In this document: positions 62,648 to 64,000 of the stretch, one piece after another
How positions within the stretch are numbered: position 1 is the stretch's first letter
How the letters are laid out: every line of letters begins with the position of its first letter
NCBI GenBank assembly: GCA_019670725.1
Contig: AP024629.1
Coordinates: 4,216,001-4,280,000, forward strand
From: Alphaproteobacteria bacterium SO-S41
GTDB lineage: Bacteria; Pseudomonadota; Alphaproteobacteria; Micropepsales; Micropepsaceae
Direction: 5' to 3'
DNA: 64,000 nt
Program-made: the position numbers and the translations under genes
Notes under the pieces: model-generated
The model's database searches: none
Told to the model about the DNA's origin: nothing
What the model saw: the letters and a program-made list of their open reading frames with translations, nothing else

Positions 62648-63124
62648 ATGAAAAAGCTGATGATGAGCGTCGCCCTTGCGGCCTTCGCGACCTTCCCGGC
62701 GCTGGCCGAAGATCTCTCGGTCGCCAAGGACCAGTCTAAGGTCGTCAAGCTGACCACCGCGGCCTCGACCGTCGTCGTCGGCAATCCGGCCATCGCCGAT
62801 GTCGCGATGCAGGACGGGACCACCGCGGTCGTGACCGGCAAGGGCTTCGGCGCCACGAATGTCATCGCGATGGACAGCGGGGGCCGCCAGATCGCCAGCT
62901 TCCGCATCCTCGTCACCGGCGATTACAGCCGCTCGGTCACGCTGGTGCGCGGCGGCCAGGTCGTGACGCTGACCTGCGCGCCGCGCTGTGAAATGGTTTC
63001 GGCCGTCGGCGATCCCGGCGGCATCGCGGAATCCTCGACCGGGATGAAGGCCGCGCCGGCCGAGGCGGCGCCGGTGGTGCCCGCGCCGGTCGCGCCGCCC
63101 GCGCCCCCCGCCTCCATCGACTGA
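62648..63124 (+). CDS. Standalone secretin-N-domain pilus protein, copy 2
   Basis: 158 aa; signal peptide 1-20 (FPALAED). Gapless paralogue of copy 1 over residues 1-118, including Cys110 and Cys114 in TCAPRCE, but with an extra Ala/Pro-rich 35-residue tail (PVVPAPVAPPAPPASID). ATG 62648 is fixed by the signal peptide. Co-transcribed with copy 1 (38 bases apart) and ends in a strong terminator. Confidence 0.85.
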   Translation: MKKLMMSVALAAFATFPALAEDLSVAKDQSKVVKLTTAASTVVVGNPAIADVAMQDGTTAVVTGKGFGATNVIAMDSGGRQIASFRILVTGDYSRSVTLVRGGQVVTLTCAPRCEMVSAVGDPGGIAESSTGMKAAPAEAAPVVPAPVAPPAPPASID

Positions 63125-63145
63125 TCCGCCAGACATCCGAAAACG

Positions 63146-63184
63146 AAAAGGGCCGGGGAATTTCCCCGGCCCTTTTGTTTTTTC
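63146..63184. terminator. Rho-independent terminator, probably bidirectional
   Basis: Stem GGGCCGGGG/CCCCGGCCC (63150-63158 with 63164-63172), loop of five, then TTTTGTTTTTT on the plus strand. A-rich sequence on the left gives a weaker U tract for the convergent TadG-like gene. Confidence 0.85.
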
Positions 63185-63214
63185 GCCGGCAGGCGCCGGC
63201 GGCGACGCCGCCCG

Positions 63215-64000
63215 CTAGTGCGAGAGGCGCAGGCTGGAGATGTCGACCGCGATGGCGCGGAACGCGGCGCGCAGGGCCGCGCCGTTGTCGGCGAGATAGG
63301 CGTGCGCGGTGTCGGTCGCGCAGTTGCGCAGCTGGGTGACGAGCGCCGGCGTGTCGGCAATGTCGAAGCCGACCGTATAGACGATGACGCCGGCGGCCTT
63401 CATCGCCGTGCACTGCGCCGCGGCCTGCGCGAGCGCGTTGCCGTTGGTCGCGTTGCAATTGATATGGTCGGCGGCCGCGCCGCTGCCCGTGCCGGCATCG
63501 GCGGAGATGACGCCGTTGCAGTAGGACGTATTGAAGTCACCGTCCGTCATGAAGACGGCGATCTTGATGAGCTCCTCGGTGCCATAGGGCCTGGGCTGGC
63601 TGGCGACCGGCCACAGCGAGGCGAAGTTCGGCGAGATCATGTACCAGCCCCAGGCCGCACCGATCTGGCCCGCCGTCGAGCCGGTCGCGGCCAGGGCGTT
63701 GATGCGGGTCGTCAGCAGCGCCTTGTCGCTGGTGAGCGGCACGATCGTGTTGCCGAGGCAGGGATTGGAACTGGCCGGGTAGTTGCGGCCGACGAAAGCG
63801 GTGGCCGGTGCAACGTCGTCATATTTGTGGACGCCGATGCGTTCGGTGACGCAGGTGCTGATCTGCTGCACGCGCGCGTTCCCTTCGGCATTCGTGAAGG
63901 CGTAGTACTGGCAACCCGCCGTCGTGCAGAAGGCCTGTCCGCCGGAAGAATAGGTCGTGAAGTTGGGACCGAGCGAGCCCGACAGCGAGTAGCTGTTGGT
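63215..64000 (-). CDS. TadG-like pilus assembly protein with VWA domain, C-terminal part (runs off the window)
   Basis: The frame is open from 64000 to the TAG at 63215 (261 codons). It matches the C-terminal part of TadG-type proteins: CVTERIGVHKYDDVAPATAF, GRNYPASSNPCLGNTIVPL, STAGQIGAAWGWYMISPNF, IAVFMTDGDFNTSYCNG (the metal-site-like MTDGDFN of VWA domains), and VIVYTVGFDIADTPALVTQL. Such proteins have an N-terminal TadE-like anchor, here outside the window. Probable minor pilin-like or adhesive component of the Tad system. Confidence 0.9.
   Translation of the reverse strand, partial: TNSYSLSGSLGPNFTTYSSGGQAFCTTAGCQYYAFTNAEGNARVQQISTCVTERIGVHKYDDVAPATAFVGRNYPASSNPCLGNTIVPLTSDKALLTTRINALAATGSTAGQIGAAWGWYMISPNFASLWPVASQPRPYGTEELIKIAVFMTDGDFNTSYCNGVISADAGTGSGAAADHINCNATNGNALAQAAAQCTAMKAAGVIVYTVGFDIADTPALVTQLRNCATDTAHAYLADNGAALRAAFRAIAVDISSLRLSH

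Noticed and set aside
1-64000. CRISPR arrays, prophage, insertion sequences or rRNA genes
   Set aside because: No regularly spaced repeats, transposase or integrase genes, or rRNA sequence were seen.

Overview
The window is a compact, high-GC segment (roughly mid-60s percent by eye) of an alphaproteobacterial chromosome. The evidence is the SRP RNA-dnaX-ybaB-recR block, a membrane cytochrome c next to kdsB-pheA, the rpmH-rnpA-yidD-yidC-engB-argB run, a Caulobacter-style cpa/tad pilus operon and several TTAA-N7-TTAA boxes like those bound by CtrA. The genus cannot be named from sequence alone. Genes are tightly packed. Many same-strand neighbours overlap by ATGA or GTGA, and eight convergent pairs share a 4-base stop-codon overlap. 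No gene-free stretch exceeds 300 bases; the longest gap, 374-661, holds candidate divergent promoters.

Layout. 1-6893: start of a TonB-dependent receptor, an SDR, and a minus-strand operon with a zinc-free MDR reductase, two tandem old-yellow-enzyme/2,4-dienoyl-CoA-reductase-like flavoproteins and a SnoaL-like protein; this looks catabolic. 7067-8539: a MORN-like membrane-anchored protein, a scar where the 3' ends of a TonB receptor and a glyoxalase I gene meet, and tRNA-Arg(ACG). 8671-12840: four translationally coupled genes (VTT membrane protein, orphan histidine kinase, glucokinase, P1 peptidase). 12851-18018: cytochrome c, kdsB, pheA and several small secreted or unknown proteins. 18137-21976: nudC, SRP RNA, dnaX, ybaB, recR. 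21973-25357: twin 57-aa membrane proteins, a DUF1993 protein, a phosphatase and unknowns, one of them compositionally foreign.

25478-43010 carries rpmH, rnpA, yidD, yidC, engB, argB, then def-fmt-truA, dapE-murI and HAD-dapD. These are core genes that often neighbour each other in Alphaproteobacteria. Here they are separated by accessory genes: GFA protein, CmcJ-like oxygenase, GST, TetR/SDR pair, GhrA, SDR-monooxygenase pair and a Phd/VapC-type toxin-antitoxin pair. 43033-51250 holds a DUF2336 gene behind a perfect CtrA-type box, REP-like repeats, a cupin, a sterol-desaturase-like hydroxylase, an SDR, an NlpC/P60 hydrolase with a MarR regulator, an M17 aminopeptidase, a second GST and an orphan TAXI binding protein.

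51417-64000 is the tight-adherence pilus locus. tadD faces a minus-strand operon cpaA-B-C-D-E-F-tadB-tadC. Upstream lie the flp pilin with its own terminator, a Crp-like regulator, two duplicated secretin-N-domain proteins and the 3' part of a TadG-like protein. Exact and one-mismatch CtrA-type boxes flank these transcription units, suggesting cell-cycle control of pilus assembly.
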